A stretch of 11,905 nucleotides of DNA from Phycisphaerae bacterium (GCA_021736615.1 JAIPFN010000173.1:1-11905), one strand, 5' to 3'; counted from the first letter of the stretch, positions 1 through 7,328 are shown. The notes: generated from the sequence alone by a model not told the origin. Program-made: numbers and translations.

Positions 1-1263
1 GAAACTGATTTTACCATTTTCTTCTATCTGTACTTCACAAGCGACATGTACACCGGTACAGTAATGATCATCATCGCATCTTACGGATTCACCGCATGGT
101 ATGGGCTCATCTATTGAAACAATTTTGATAAACCGTATCTGACCATAGGCTTTTTCAATCCTTTCAGCAGGAACGCCTCCCCATAATTTCCCAGCCTTGG
201 CGTAGTTTTGATCGATCAATGCCTCCAGGAACTGACGGATCAACTCAACTCCTGCCTCTGCATCTGTGAGACTTCCTTGAGCCAGACCGACATCTTCGGC
301 AGTCTGGTCGACCCGAAGAGCATCATCAGGTATTTCATCTTCGATCTGAAACATTCCAGCCGCTATAGGCTGATTGTAGTCGTAAAACTCTAATGTATTA
401 ACAAGATGTTCCTTGCTCTCTCTTTGTTCGTAGGTGTCGATTGATGTAACAAGCCTGGTCGCTCTGTCAACGAACAAAACGAACTTTGTTATCTCATTTT
501 CAGAACCTTTCCATAAATTGTACAGCTTTTTGGTTGCACGTTCGGTATCAGTCATTGGCGACTCTTCTGAAATTGTTTCCAAAAAAGTCGCTGTTACAAT
601 AATCGGGCTTGTTTTGTCAGCAGGCCGCTCAATATCGAGAGTTAATTTCCCTTCCGAGTGTAACAACTCTAAACCAGCAAGAACTGATTTAGGATCAAAC
701 ATTTCGGTTGACTTAAAGACCATATCCGCGATCTCATTATCTTGCATAACCGCAAACATATTTTTCTTTTTTAACCAAAGATGTGCCTTGTTATCTTTCC
801 AGACAATTGTTTTTTCACCGTCATGGCCCCATGGATCCGCCCATTCGGGCATCTGCACACGAAAAGTCCTGCCTGCACCGGCAGCGTCGAATTCAACCCA
901 GGCTTCCATAGGCTCCTGATGATTTGAAAAGATGTATTTTGTGTGAATATACCGGATGTTATGACTAGCCTGAATCGTCTGCTCAAGAGCATATGCCACT
1001 GATGATGTTTTGTCGAAAACCGTAACCGCTGCCAGGACTACACAGACTAGCACTGCTGCAACCGCAATTTTTGAAAACTTTTTCATTTTTCTAATCCTTT
1101 CCATAGTGAAGTTTAGATTGTCATTTTCGCGGTTGCTTTCTATTTCCACTTTTGAAAGGTTTTCAAGCGTTGCCTCGACAACGTCGGGTGGCACGTTATC
1201 TGAAACAGGTATCTTCGCCAAAGAATCAATAGCCTCTGCCAATATATCTTTTTTATCTTTCAT
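1..1263 (-). CDS. Probable ECF sigma-factor regulator, single-pass membrane protein (3' part outside window)
   Basis: My translation is open from an ATG at 1263 to the window edge (421 codons, no stop). Residues 1-62 are a charged, probably cytoplasmic segment. Residues about 64-83 (KFSKIAVAAVLVCVVLAAV) form one membrane helix. The rest is a large, probably extracytoplasmic region. Residues about 90-330 have an alternating beta-strand style (YALEQTIQAS, then EAWVEFDAAG) that reminds me of LolA/RseB-like sensor domains. From about residue 340 a second module begins (AEAGVELIRQFLEALIDQNY). The start lies inside the upstream sigma-factor gene (11-bp overlap) and has an AGAGG ribosome site 8 bp upstream, so the two are translationally coupled. 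That arrangement suggests an anti-sigma or sigma-modulating role. No HxxxCxxC zinc anti-sigma motif is visible in the N-terminus. The function is inferred from position and topology; the family was not identified. Confidence 0.8.
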   Translation of the reverse strand, partial: MKDKKDILAEAIDSLAKIPVSDNVPPDVVEATLENLSKVEIESNRENDNLNFTMERIRKMKKFSKIAVAAVLVCVVLAAVTVFDKTSSVAYALEQTIQASHNIRYIHTKYIFSNHQEPMEAWVEFDAAGAGRTFRVQMPEWADPWGHDGEKTIVWKDNKAHLWLKKKNMFAVMQDNEIADMVFKSTEMFDPKSVLAGLELLHSEGKLTLDIERPADKTSPIIVTATFLETISEESPMTDTERATKKLYNLWKGSENEITKFVLFVDRATRLVTSIDTYEQRESKEHLVNTLEFYDYNQPIAAGMFQIEDEIPDDALRVDQTAEDVGLAQGSLTDAEAGVELIRQFLEALIDQNYAKAGKLWGGVPAERIEKAYGQIRFIKIVSIDEPIPCGESVRCDDDHYCTGVHVACEVQIEENGKISF

Positions 1264-1783
1264 TATTAAACCTCTTTTCCGGCTCGTCTATGATTGCCTG
1301 GAGCATTTGACGCAATTTCTGTCTTGCCCTGTGTAGATGGACTCCGACAGCATTCCTCTTGATTCCAAGCTGCTTGGCGATTTGCCGATAGCTTAATCCT
1401 TCAAAACAGTTCAAATAGAAAACTTCCGCTTCGTTTGAAGGCAGCTTTGCAAGCGCCGTACGCAAATTCTCTGCCAGTTCTTGAGCCTCAGCCTTCTGGG
1501 CCGGCCCCGGACTGGAACACTCAACATCCGGCAGAACATCAGTACACACTTGCCATTTTGACATTCGGCTTCGCTGACGAAGTCGCTCTATCGACCTTAA
1601 CGTCGACAGATGCGACAGCAACGCCGGAAAACTTCTAACACGTCCCTTTTTAGCCGTTTTCATAGCAGAGATAAAAACCTCCTGAAAACAGTCCGCAGCA
1701 TCAGCGTCATTGCCCAGCAGCCTGTAACATATCCGCCAGACAAGCTTTCCATGCTCGTCAACAATCGATTGCCAATCAGTCAC
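1253..1783 (-). CDS. ECF-type RNA polymerase sigma factor
   Basis: A 176-residue sigma70-family protein of extracytoplasmic-function size with only regions 2 and 4. Region 2 spans about 9-73, with the region 2.2-like segment DAADCFQEVFISAMK. Region 4 spans about 106-160; LPSNEAEVFYLNCFEGLSY and the helix-turn-helix around QIAKQLGIKRNAVGVHLHRA would contact the -35 element. It starts at GTG: an in-frame TAG lies immediately upstream and an AAGGAG ribosome site is 11 bp away, so no longer start is possible. Its 3' end overlaps the membrane-protein gene by 11 bp, which points to a sigma/regulator pair that directs core polymerase to a specific stimulus regulon. I could not find a convincing autoregulatory promoter in the 150 bp upstream. 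The ECF subgroup is not assigned. Confidence 0.93.
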   Translation of the reverse strand: MTDWQSIVDEHGKLVWRICYRLLGNDADAADCFQEVFISAMKTAKKGRVRSFPALLSHLSTLRSIERLRQRSRMSKWQVCTDVLPDVECSSPGPAQKAEAQELAENLRTALAKLPSNEAEVFYLNCFEGLSYRQIAKQLGIKRNAVGVHLHRARQKLRQMLQAIIDEPEKRFNNER

Positions 1784-1861
1784 CTAAATCAAAACTCCTT
1801 TAAACCTGTTGCCTTCACTATAGTAGTCGATACGAATACGGAAATTATTACAGAAATATCT

Positions 1862-1904
1862 CAAAAAACAAAAAAAGGGCTGCAAGAAAAACCTGCAACC
1901 CTTT
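1862..1904 (-). terminator. Rho-independent terminator after the nucleotidyltransferase gene
   Basis: Read on the minus strand, AAAGGGTTGCAGG (1904 to 1892) pairs with CTTGCAGCCCTTT (1886 to 1874) around a TTTTT loop, with two G-U wobbles. Runs of T continue to 1862. On the plus strand the same positions would be A-C mismatches, which fixes the orientation. It lies 33 bp beyond the stop at 1937 and would end a dnaG-rpoD-zinc finger-nucleotidyltransferase transcript. It also insulates the ECF sigma gene. Confidence 0.85.
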
Positions 1905-1936
1905 AAAGATATCTTATTACTAGAGCCTGTCATCCT

Positions 1937-2227
1937 TTACAAAAGCACTCCATCTTTTATGACTTCCTCACGGATCGAATGGTGCAATGCGTTTTCATTG
2001 ACGACATCTACTTTGATGTGCAGCAGATCCTCGACGTCATGCATAAAACCTATACGGTCAAGCAGACTGCGGTCCTCATCCATAGAAACAAGAAGATCAA
2101 GATCGCTGTTTTCATCGGCATCGCCGCGAGCAAAAGAACCAAACACACGAATGTTCCTTACGCCGCGTTTTTCAGCCAACTCAGCGATCTTATCCCTTTG
2201 ACTCTTAATATCATTAAATGAAACCAT
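1937..2227 (-). CDS. MNT-type minimal nucleotidyltransferase (MntA-like antitoxin), no HEPN partner
   Basis: A 96-residue protein with the DNA polymerase beta-like minimal nucleotidyltransferase fold. It has GSFARGDADENSDLDLLV, with G30-S31 and the metal-binding pair D42/D44, plus a probable third carboxylate at D74 (KVDVV). The spacing fits active members. The family includes MntA antitoxins of HEPN-MNT toxin-antitoxin modules, which add AMP to a HepT (DUF86) RNase toxin and neutralise it. The ATG at 2227 has an AAGGA ribosome site about 6 bp upstream. It follows the zinc-finger gene by only 21 bp, so the two are probably cotranscribed. A HepT gene would be expected next to it, but only a terminator and then the ECF sigma gene follow. 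It may be an orphan antitoxin or a housekeeping modifier of an unknown target. The fold call is firm; the biological role is inferred. Confidence 0.92.
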   Translation of the reverse strand: MVSFNDIKSQRDKIAELAEKRGVRNIRVFGSFARGDADENSDLDLLVSMDEDRSLLDRIGFMHDVEDLLHIKVDVVNENALHHSIREEVIKDGVLL

Positions 2228-2248
2228 GTCTATCCTTGACCAATAAAA

Positions 2249-2473
2249 TCACGCTGCATACTTTAATACTTCAACCTCCACACCGTGCTGGAATGCCTGT
2301 TCTGCGAGGCTTTGGACTTTTTCTGTTACGTCTTCGGCCAGGTAGTATTCGCCGCAATTCTCACAAATCTCGGCAGGTACTTCTTTAATAACCACTGTCG
2401 TCTGACCTCTATCCAATGTCACAGTAGTAAAACCATCACGAGTTTCACCATGTTTGCAAATTAAGCATTCCAT
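2249..2473 (-). CDS. YgiT/MqsA-type zinc-finger protein (antitoxin-like), no toxin partner
   Basis: A 74-residue protein with two CxxC knuckles, C3-x2-C6 (CLICK) and C37-x2-C40 (CENCGEYY), expected to bind one zinc. These flank the TTVTLDRGQTTVVIKEVPA strand region, and the C-terminus is EVEVLKYAA. This is the pattern of YgiT-type zinc-finger proteins annotated as MqsA-family antitoxins. It lacks the C-terminal helix-turn-helix of full-length MqsA, so it is unlikely to be a complete autorepressor. Relatives normally lie directly downstream of a small DUF4258 or MqsR-like toxin gene. Here the upstream gene is rpoD, 71 bp away, with no room for a toxin. The ribosome site GAAGGA (2485-2490) is supplied by the end of a tandem repeat. 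It is followed by the nucleotidyltransferase gene in the same transcript direction. Confidence 0.9.
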   Translation of the reverse strand: MECLICKHGETRDGFTTVTLDRGQTTVVIKEVPAEICENCGEYYLAEDVTEKVQSLAEQAFQHGVEVEVLKYAA

Positions 2474-2486
2474 TTCTATCTAAATC

Positions 2487-2514
2487 CTTCATGCTCTTCA
2501 TGGCCTTCATGGTT
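2487..2514. repeat. 9-bp tandem repeat, three units (CTTCATGNN), copy 1
   Basis: Three units of CTTCATG plus two variable bases start at 2487, 2496 and 2505. On the minus strand they read CATGAAG repeatedly. The tract sits between the rpoD stop and the zinc-finger gene, and its end contributes that gene's ribosome site. A second copy at 9936-9963 matches at 25 of 28 positions, so this is a dispersed element and not chance. Confidence 0.8.
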
Positions 2515-2544
2515 ATTAATCACGCCGACAACAAACACACGACC

Positions 2545-4443
2545 CTACGCCGTCTTGTGATCCAAAAAACCTTCCAGCTTTCTTGACCGCACAGGGTGTT
2601 GCAATTTGCGGATCGCCTTGGCTTCTACCTGACGGACACGCTCGCGAGTGACCTTAAAAATTCGGCCTACCTCTTCAAGCGTATATGTATACCCGTCGCC
2701 GATACCGTAGCGCAGCTTGATGATCTCACGCTCGCGATATGTCAGCGTCTTAAGCACGTGTTCGATGCGATCCTTTAGCATCTCCTGCGTAGCCGACTGA
2801 ATAGGCGAATCGACACTTTCGTCTTCGATAAAGTCGCCAAAGTAACTGTCCTCGCTGTCACCGATAGGCCTGTCAAGACTGAAAGGATGCTTCGATATCT
2901 TAAGCACTCGCCGAGTCTCCGAAACGCTCATCTCGGCTTCTTTGGCGATCTCTTCGATAGTAGGCTCGCGTCCAAGTTCCTGCAGAAGATTCTTGCTGAT
3001 GGTCCGCAGTTTACTCATGGTCTCGATCATATGCACAGGAATACGAATCGTCCTGGCGTGGTCGGCGATAGCACGAGTAATCGCCTGGCGAATCCACCAC
3101 GTCGCATAAGTACTGAACTTATACCCGCGGCGATACTCATATTTGTCAACAGCCCGCATAAGCCCGGTATTGCCTTCCTGAATAATATCAAGGAAACTAA
3201 GCCCGCGGTTGCGATACTTCTTGGCGATAGAAACCACCAGCCGCAAATTACCGCCCGAAAGCTGCCGCTTAGCCTCTTCGTACTGTGCATAAACGGACTC
3301 GATCACACGAAGCCGCTTATCAAGCTGCTTAGGCGTCTCAAGCACAAGATCCTGCATCCCGCGAATCTCCTGCTTCATAACCTCGATATCCTCTTCTGCA
3401 TAATCCCGGTTAGGACCTGCCTCGATAACAAGCTCGATCTGATGGATCTTCTTCTGGATACCCTGAAGCTTAACCATCATAGGCTGAATCCGGCTCGTAC
3501 GCAGACTAAGCTCTTCAAGCAAAGTAGCGATCTTACGCCGGTTGCGGTGTATTTGCTTAACATCTTTCTTGATAACCGAAATATCGTCGCATTCCAGGGT
3601 ACCGGCAAATATCTCCGCGTTACGCGCAAGCAGTTGGCGAGCCGTATTAAGATTCAAAGGAAGCCGGTTCTTAACAACGCCGCGAACAAGATTCTCAGTC
3701 GTAGACATCTTCATGGTACGGTCAAAAGGAAGCAGCCCCTCATGCACCTGCTGCAAAATCTCGATACAGCTCTGGGCACAAAAATCATTCTCCAGAACCT
3801 TACGCCGAAACGCCAGCCGGGTAAGCTCGATCTTACGGGCCAGGCTTATCTCCTCGGTCCGCTTAAGCAAAGGTATCTCGCCCATCTGTGTAAGATACAT
3901 CCGAACAGGATCGTCTACACGCTTGGCATCGGCATCTACGAGAGTATCTTCAAGCTTCCTGTCATCCTTTTTGCTCGTCCCAGGTTCAGCCTTGGATTCA
4001 TCCTCGGCAAAATCGCCTTCGTTGCGTCTGGCAACATCGGCTTCATCCAGAATCTGCACACCAAGCTCGTCAAGCGTCATCAGCAAACTGTCAAGCCGAT
4101 TGGGAGTAACAGCCTCGTCAGGCAGTTCATCGTTCATCTGCTCATAAGTCAGATACCCGTTCTTCTTACCCATCTCGATGATCAACTTAATAGCAACAGT
4201 TACCGCCTCGTCGGCAGCAGCGGCAATCGCGGCGTTTCTGACAATATCTTCGTCGGAAAGAGCATCTTCCACGTCGCCTGCGCCTTCCAGCGTAGCAGCT
4301 TCGACAAGTTCCTCGTCAACATCGGAAACATGCTCGTCGTCATCATCGTCGATTTCATCAATATCATCATCCAAATCCTCAGATACATCCGTATCAGGTT
4401 CAACTACATCGACGTCTTCAACTTCTTCTTTTTTATCTGACAT
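2545..4443 (-). CDS. rpoD: Primary RNA polymerase sigma factor RpoD (sigma70)
   Basis: The housekeeping sigma factor, which directs core RNA polymerase to -35/-10 promoters. The 632 residues show every sigma70 region: region 1.1 (about 75-137, [15 protein letters not shown]), region 1.2 (about 176-208, [16 protein letters not shown]) and a long non-conserved region (about 209-385). Region 2 (396-472) includes the core-binding [20 protein letters not shown] and the region 2.4 segment [20 protein letters not shown]. Region 3 spans about 473-548. Region 4 (about 558-622) carries the helix-turn-helix [19 protein letters not shown]. Residues 5-66 form a very acidic extension before region 1.1. The ATG at 4443 has GAAGG 6 bp upstream. 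It lies 63 bp after dnaG, the classic macromolecular synthesis operon order, and I see no strong terminator between them or immediately after rpoD. Confidence 0.98.
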   Translation of the reverse strand: MSDKKEEVEDVDVVEPDTDVSEDLDDDIDEIDDDDDEHVSDVDEELVEAATLEGAGDVEDALSDEDIVRNAAIAAAADEAVTVAIKLIIEMGKKNGYLTYEQMNDELPDEAVTPNRLDSLLMTLDELGVQILDEADVARRNEGDFAEDESKAEPGTSKKDDRKLEDTLVDADAKRVDDPVRMYLTQMGEIPLLKRTEEISLARKIELTRLAFRRKVLENDFCAQSCIEILQQVHEGLLPFDRTMKMSTTENLVRGVVKNRLPLNLNTARQLLARNAEIFAGTLECDDISVIKKDVKQIHRNRRKIATLLEELSLRTSRIQPMMVKLQGIQKKIHQIELVIEAGPNRDYAEEDIEVMKQEIRGMQDLVLETPKQLDKRLRVIESVYAQYEEAKRQLSGGNLRLVVSIAKKYRNRGLSFLDIIQEGNTGLMRAVDKYEYRRGYKFSTYATWWIRQAITRAIADHARTIRIPVHMIETMSKLRTISKNLLQELGREPTIEEIAKEAEMSVSETRRVLKISKHPFSLDRPIGDSEDSYFGDFIEDESVDSPIQSATQEMLKDRIEHVLKTLTYREREIIKLRYGIGDGYTYTLEEVGRIFKVTRERVRQVEAKAIRKLQHPVRSRKLEGFLDHKTA

Positions 4444-4506
4444 AAATAGCCTTCAAAATTCCACTTCGATCTTTTTCCGTTAACTTAACAGGTTAAGGGT
4501 TGCCCC

Positions 4507-6303
4507 CTAAGCCTTTTTCATCTTCAGTGACTCATTCACTCTGCGAAGATACTCGTCTTCATCATCACTCATTGCCGTCTTAATCCTTTTATGACGGTCC
4601 TGATACATATATTTCTCAACAGCGGCGACAGCGCCTGTAATTCGTTTTCTGACATCGCCCTTAGAGTTTCCGACATCGCTCATCGCCGCAAGCACACCCG
4701 AAGCTGTCGTACTTTCGATCCTGCCCATAAGCTCAAGCAGATCAAACTGACGATCCGACTCAAGAATCTCAAACAATGGCAACGCTATCTCACGCAGCAC
4801 CGGCACGCTAAAATCCTCGGCTTTCATAACACCCGAAACCTTACGATACAAACCCGGCGAAGAAACCAGCACTTCGATTATCTCATGCTGAGCCTTGGCA
4901 AAATAACCTTTACCCAGATCGACACTGACAACAGTCTGATCCTTAACCGCATAACTTGCATTACGCGATGCCCTGCTGTTCATTTGATGGATAAGACGTT
5001 CGATACTTAAAACGTCCATCCCGATAATCCCGGACAACTTCCTGACTATCAAACCGCGGGCAAGCTCGTCAATTTTACCGCCCTGCATACCGGCGACAAC
5101 CGTCCGAAGATACTCTTCGACAACCGCCTTTTTATCGACAATATTATCGCTGCCTTCAAGACCTTCGACAAGCCGTGCCCACTTAAACTCCATAACATCC
5201 TGGGCATTTTCGATCAAACTCTCAAAAGCCTCTGCACCCGATGAAAGCAGAAACTCACAAGGATCCTTACCATCAGAAGCAAAAGCCAGCTTAATATCTA
5301 TATTTTCCGAAAGGCAAACCTCTAATCCGCGGTTCGCCGCAGCCATACCCGCGACATCACTGTCAAAAACAAGCACGATACGCTTGGCATAACGCCGCAA
5401 TATCCGAACGTGCCCGCTCGTCAAAGAAGTACCCAGCGTCGCGACAACATTGCTGACGCCAAACTGGTGACACATTATCACATCGGTATAACCTTCGACA
5501 ATAACAGCCGTACCCGTCGAAGCGATCTTATGCCTTGCCTTATCGAGCCCGTACAGCGAATAACTCTTATCAAAAAGCACCGTCGCCGGCGAGTTCATAT
5601 ACTTGGCCGGATCATCGCCAAGCGTCCTGCCGCCAAAACCAATTATCCTGCCGGTTACGTCAATGATCGGAAACATCAGCCGATTGCGAAATTTATCGTA
5701 CATTCCTCCGCCGTCACGGCTGACGGCAACACCTCCGTCAATCATCAAAGACGGCGGGATTTTCGTCCCGCTTGCCGCCTTAACAAGCCCGTCCCAGCTG
5801 TCGAGTGCAAAACCAATACCCCACGCCTCGACAGATTCATCGCTGATCCGACGCTGCTGGACATAATTACGAGCCAACTCGCCTTTCTGTTCGTCCGTAT
5901 AATTAGCTACCCAATGCTTTTGCGACCACTCATTAAGCCTGGCAAGATATTTAGGATCGACATCCTTAATTTCCTGTCCGGTTTCGATGTTCATACGCCG
6001 TCTGGGCCGCTTTACATTTTCAACCTTGATCCCGGCCCGCTCGCCAAGCCGCTCTATCGCTTCTGGAAAACTCAGGTTCTCACGCATCTGAACAAACTTA
6101 AATACGTCACCGCCTGCGCCGCAGGCAAAACACTTAAAAAGCTGCTTAACCGGGCTAACATACATACTAGGCCGATGATCCTCATGAAACGGACAAACAC
6201 CAACCCAGTCCTTGCCCTTGCGAACAAGGTTAAGATGCTCTCCGACAAGATCTACAATATCTGTAGCCTGACGTATCTGGTTTTTAACGCTTTCATCAAA
6301 AAT
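4507..6303 (-). CDS. dnaG: DNA primase DnaG, probable AUU start
   Basis: Synthesises RNA primers for DNA replication with the replicative helicase. Read from an ATT at 6303, the protein has 598 residues, normal for DnaG. Residues 1-25 (IFDESVKNQIRQATDIVDLV) match the family's N-terminal helix. The CHC2 zinc finger uses C37, H40, C58 and C61 (CPFH, CFAC). The catalytic core has RNRLMFPI (206-213), GFGGR (222-226) and TOPRIM motifs VEGYTD (269-274) and DSD (314-316), which bind metal. The C-terminal part is divergent. In this frame a stop lies at 6322-6324, and no ATG, GTG, TTG or CTG occurs between it and the ATG at 6165. That ATG would cut the zinc finger in half. CAGGG lies 9 bp before the ATT and can serve as ribosome site. 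Alternatives are an upstream single-base error or a programmed shift. Gene identity is certain; the start is inferred. Confidence 0.93.
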   Translation of the reverse strand: MFDESVKNQIRQATDIVDLVGEHLNLVRKGKDWVGVCPFHEDHRPSMYVSPVKQLFKCFACGAGGDVFKFVQMRENLSFPEAIERLGERAGIKVENVKRPRRRMNIETGQEIKDVDPKYLARLNEWSQKHWVANYTDEQKGELARNYVQQRRISDESVEAWGIGFALDSWDGLVKAASGTKIPPSLMIDGGVAVSRDGGGMYDKFRNRLMFPIIDVTGRIIGFGGRTLGDDPAKYMNSPATVLFDKSYSLYGLDKARHKIASTGTAVIVEGYTDVIMCHQFGVSNVVATLGTSLTSGHVRILRRYAKRIVLVFDSDVAGMAAANRGLEVCLSENIDIKLAFASDGKDPCEFLLSSGAEAFESLIENAQDVMEFKWARLVEGLEGSDNIVDKKAVVEEYLRTVVAGMQGGKIDELARGLIVRKLSGIIGMDVLSIERLIHQMNSRASRNASYAVKDQTVVSVDLGKGYFAKAQHEIIEVLVSSPGLYRKVSGVMKAEDFSVPVLREIALPLFEILESDRQFDLLELMGRIESTTASGVLAAMSDVGNSKGDVRKRITGAVAAVEKYMYQDRHKRIKTAMSDDEDEYLRRVNESLKMKKA

Positions 6304-6508
6304 TTTAAAAAACCCTGTAAATTACAAATTTAACGACAAAACCAGTCCGCAAGGTGAGTCCTGCCCACGCATAATATACTGAATTAACTGCGAGATACCA
6401 CACTTCAAAATAAAAGGCTTGAGAAAACCGCAATAAGGTTCCATTAACCAAAATGCCCCACAAAAACAATTCAATCATAAATAATAAATTGAAAAGGCGT
6501 ACATTCAT

Positions 6509-6536
6509 AGTATACCCTAAAAAGGTGAAAAGTCAA
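6509..6536 (-). promoter_or_regulatory. Sigma70-type promoter for dnaG-rpoD
   Basis: On the minus strand, TTGACT (6536-6531) and TATACT (6514-6509) are separated by 16 bp, close to the bacterial consensus. The expected start of transcription is near 6502. That gives a leader of about 200 nt before dnaG and places the ATG at 6508 outside the transcript. A second overlapping TTGACT (6541-6536) would give a 21-bp spacer, too long to be used. Confidence 0.75.
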
Positions 6537-6550
6537 GTCAACTGGCTTGA
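6533..6550. promoter_or_regulatory. Dyad overlapping the -35 box (possible operator)
   Basis: TCAAGTCAACTGGCTTGA is an 18-bp near-palindrome: outer arms TCAAG/CTTGA pair perfectly, and the inner positions pair except for one G-T and the centre. It overlaps the -35 hexamer of the dnaG promoter, where a repressor would act. No regulator is identified, so this is a suggestion only. Confidence 0.35.
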
Positions 6551-6553
6551 AAA

Positions 6554-6578
6554 CAGCATTATCAGTGTGATAAAGCTG
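6554..6578 (-). terminator. Hairpin after the HAD gene, weak terminator or operator
   Basis: CAGC and GCTG flank TTATCA-GTG-TGATAA, giving a 25-nt hairpin with one mismatch. On the minus strand it is followed by TTTTC. It lies 45 bp past the HAD stop, so a weak intrinsic terminator is the simplest reading. The A/T-rich stem and its place just upstream of the dnaG promoter also allow a protein-binding site. Confidence 0.5.
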
Positions 6579-6622
6579 AATATCCAAAAAGATAGACACC
6601 TGGCGTACAGGACACCGGCTTG

Positions 6623-7306
6623 TTATACACAGAGATCATGCAGTTGTTCGATTGTCAGATCGGCAAGGTTACTTGCTGTCATTTCACAGAATGGCTCCAG
6701 CGCATCTTCCGGATACGTATTCAACACACCGATCCGCCTTATTTTTGCCGCCCCTGCCGCCTCCAGTCCCCAGTGCGAATCTTCCACAGCCAGACACTGA
6801 TGAGGGGCAATCTGCCCATTGCCTGTGCTGTTAAGCTTATCCAGGGCCATAAGATACCCCTCTGGATCCGGTTTGCCCTTCTCAACATCGTCAGCGGCTA
6901 TGATAAACTCGAACGCATCCGAAAACCCGCTCATCGAAAGCATCATATTGATCTCGCCGATAAGAGCGCCCGAACAGATCCCCAGCCGGATTGAATTTTG
7001 CCTGAGCATATTGATCATCTCAGCGGTTCCTTCGATGATATAACTTTCGCTGATAGCCAGCCTATCAAAGAACTCGCCTTTTCGTTTGATAAATTCATTA
7101 TAATCGGAAATACCCATCCCAAGATTATAATCCATGTTGATCGCCCGTATACAATCCTTGTCGCTGAACCCAAGGTAATCGCTATAGTACTTCTCTTTAG
7201 GAATTACGACACCGTGTTTATCGAGAGCCAGGTTAAAAGCCTTAAAGTGCAAAGGCTCGGAATCAGCAATAACACCATCAAAATCAAATATAACAGCTCG
7301 CAACAT
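6623..7306 (-). CDS. HAD-superfamily hydrolase, subfamily IA (beta-phosphoglucomutase-like)
   Basis: A 227-residue haloacid dehalogenase-fold enzyme, expected to hydrolyse or move a phosphate on a small sugar phosphate or similar metabolite in the cytoplasm. Motif I is FDFDGVIADSEP (nucleophile D8, acid D10) and motif II is S112 in GICSGA. Motif III is K145 in GKPDP, and motif IV is E175-D176 in AVEDSHWG, which binds magnesium. The helical cap lies between motifs I and II, as in subfamily IA. The ATG at 7306 is chosen because GGAG lies 8 bp upstream and it places the DFDG motif at the usual distance. An in-frame start at 7348 adds 14 unlike residues and has no such support. It is a single gene, probably with its own promoter. 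The substrate cannot be told from sequence. Confidence 0.92.
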   Translation of the reverse strand: MLRAVIFDFDGVIADSEPLHFKAFNLALDKHGVVIPKEKYYSDYLGFSDKDCIRAINMDYNLGMGISDYNEFIKRKGEFFDRLAISESYIIEGTAEMINMLRQNSIRLGICSGALIGEINMMLSMSGFSDAFEFIIAADDVEKGKPDPEGYLMALDKLNSTGNGQIAPHQCLAVEDSHWGLEAAGAAKIRRIGVLNTYPEDALEPFCEMTASNLADLTIEQLHDLCV

Positions 7307-7322
7307 AAATAAATCTCCAGTT

Positions 7323-7328
7323 ATTATA
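7323..7328 (-). promoter_or_regulatory. Possible -10 box for the HAD gene
   Basis: A perfect TATAAT on the minus strand lies 16 bp before the ATG at 7306, upstream of the GGAG ribosome site. The match at the -35 position is poor (GCATTG at 17 bp; TTGTAC is only 14 bp away). Support is limited to the -10. Confidence 0.35.

Larger units (their letters stand above)
6304..6622. other. Intergenic leader/promoter region of dnaG (319 bp)
   Basis: No convincing gene lies between the HAD stop and dnaG. The stretch holds a hairpin (6554-6578), a dyad (6533-6550), a strong minus-strand promoter (6509-6536) and about 200 bp of A/T-rich untranslated leader. A ribosomal protein S21 gene (rpsU), which often opens this operon in other bacteria, is absent. 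Confidence 0.7.

Noticed and set aside
434..992. Short frames on both strands within 434-992
   Set aside because: They overlap the open minus-strand frame of the sigma-regulator gene, which continues through them with TM and domain features and good coupling to the sigma gene.
1784..1861. Possible promoter of the ECF sigma gene (TACTAT and nearby sequence)
   Set aside because: No -35 element, of sigma70 or ECF type, at a suitable distance.
2445..2510. 21-codon frame starting in the tandem repeat and overlapping the zinc-finger gene start
   Set aside because: No ribosome site precedes it, so it is not called as a gene; it is mentioned with the repeat as a possible regulatory frame.
2487..2514. 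Repeat considered as part of a CRISPR array
   Set aside because: Units are 9 bp, directly tandem and without spacers.
2887..4440. Long plus-strand frame of 517 codons opposite rpoD
   Set aside because: It is the antisense of a certain rpoD gene, with no recognisable domain; the long open frame follows from rpoD codon use.
4444..4506. Possible terminator between dnaG and rpoD (CTTAA/TTAAG hairpin)
   Set aside because: The stem is short and A/T-rich and is not followed by a T-run, so read-through into rpoD is expected.
4507..6165. dnaG starting at the ATG at 6165
   Set aside because: This would remove the N-terminal helix and two zinc ligands; conserved DnaG sequence continues upstream to 6303.
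5410..6333. Plus-strand frame of 307 codons opposite dnaG
   Set aside because: Antisense of dnaG with no domain, signal or ribosome-site support.
6305..6508. 67-codon minus-strand frame in the dnaG leader
   Set aside because: Its ATG falls directly after the -10 box, ahead of the expected transcription start. The product is low-complexity hydrophobic with no recognised domain and no ribosome site.
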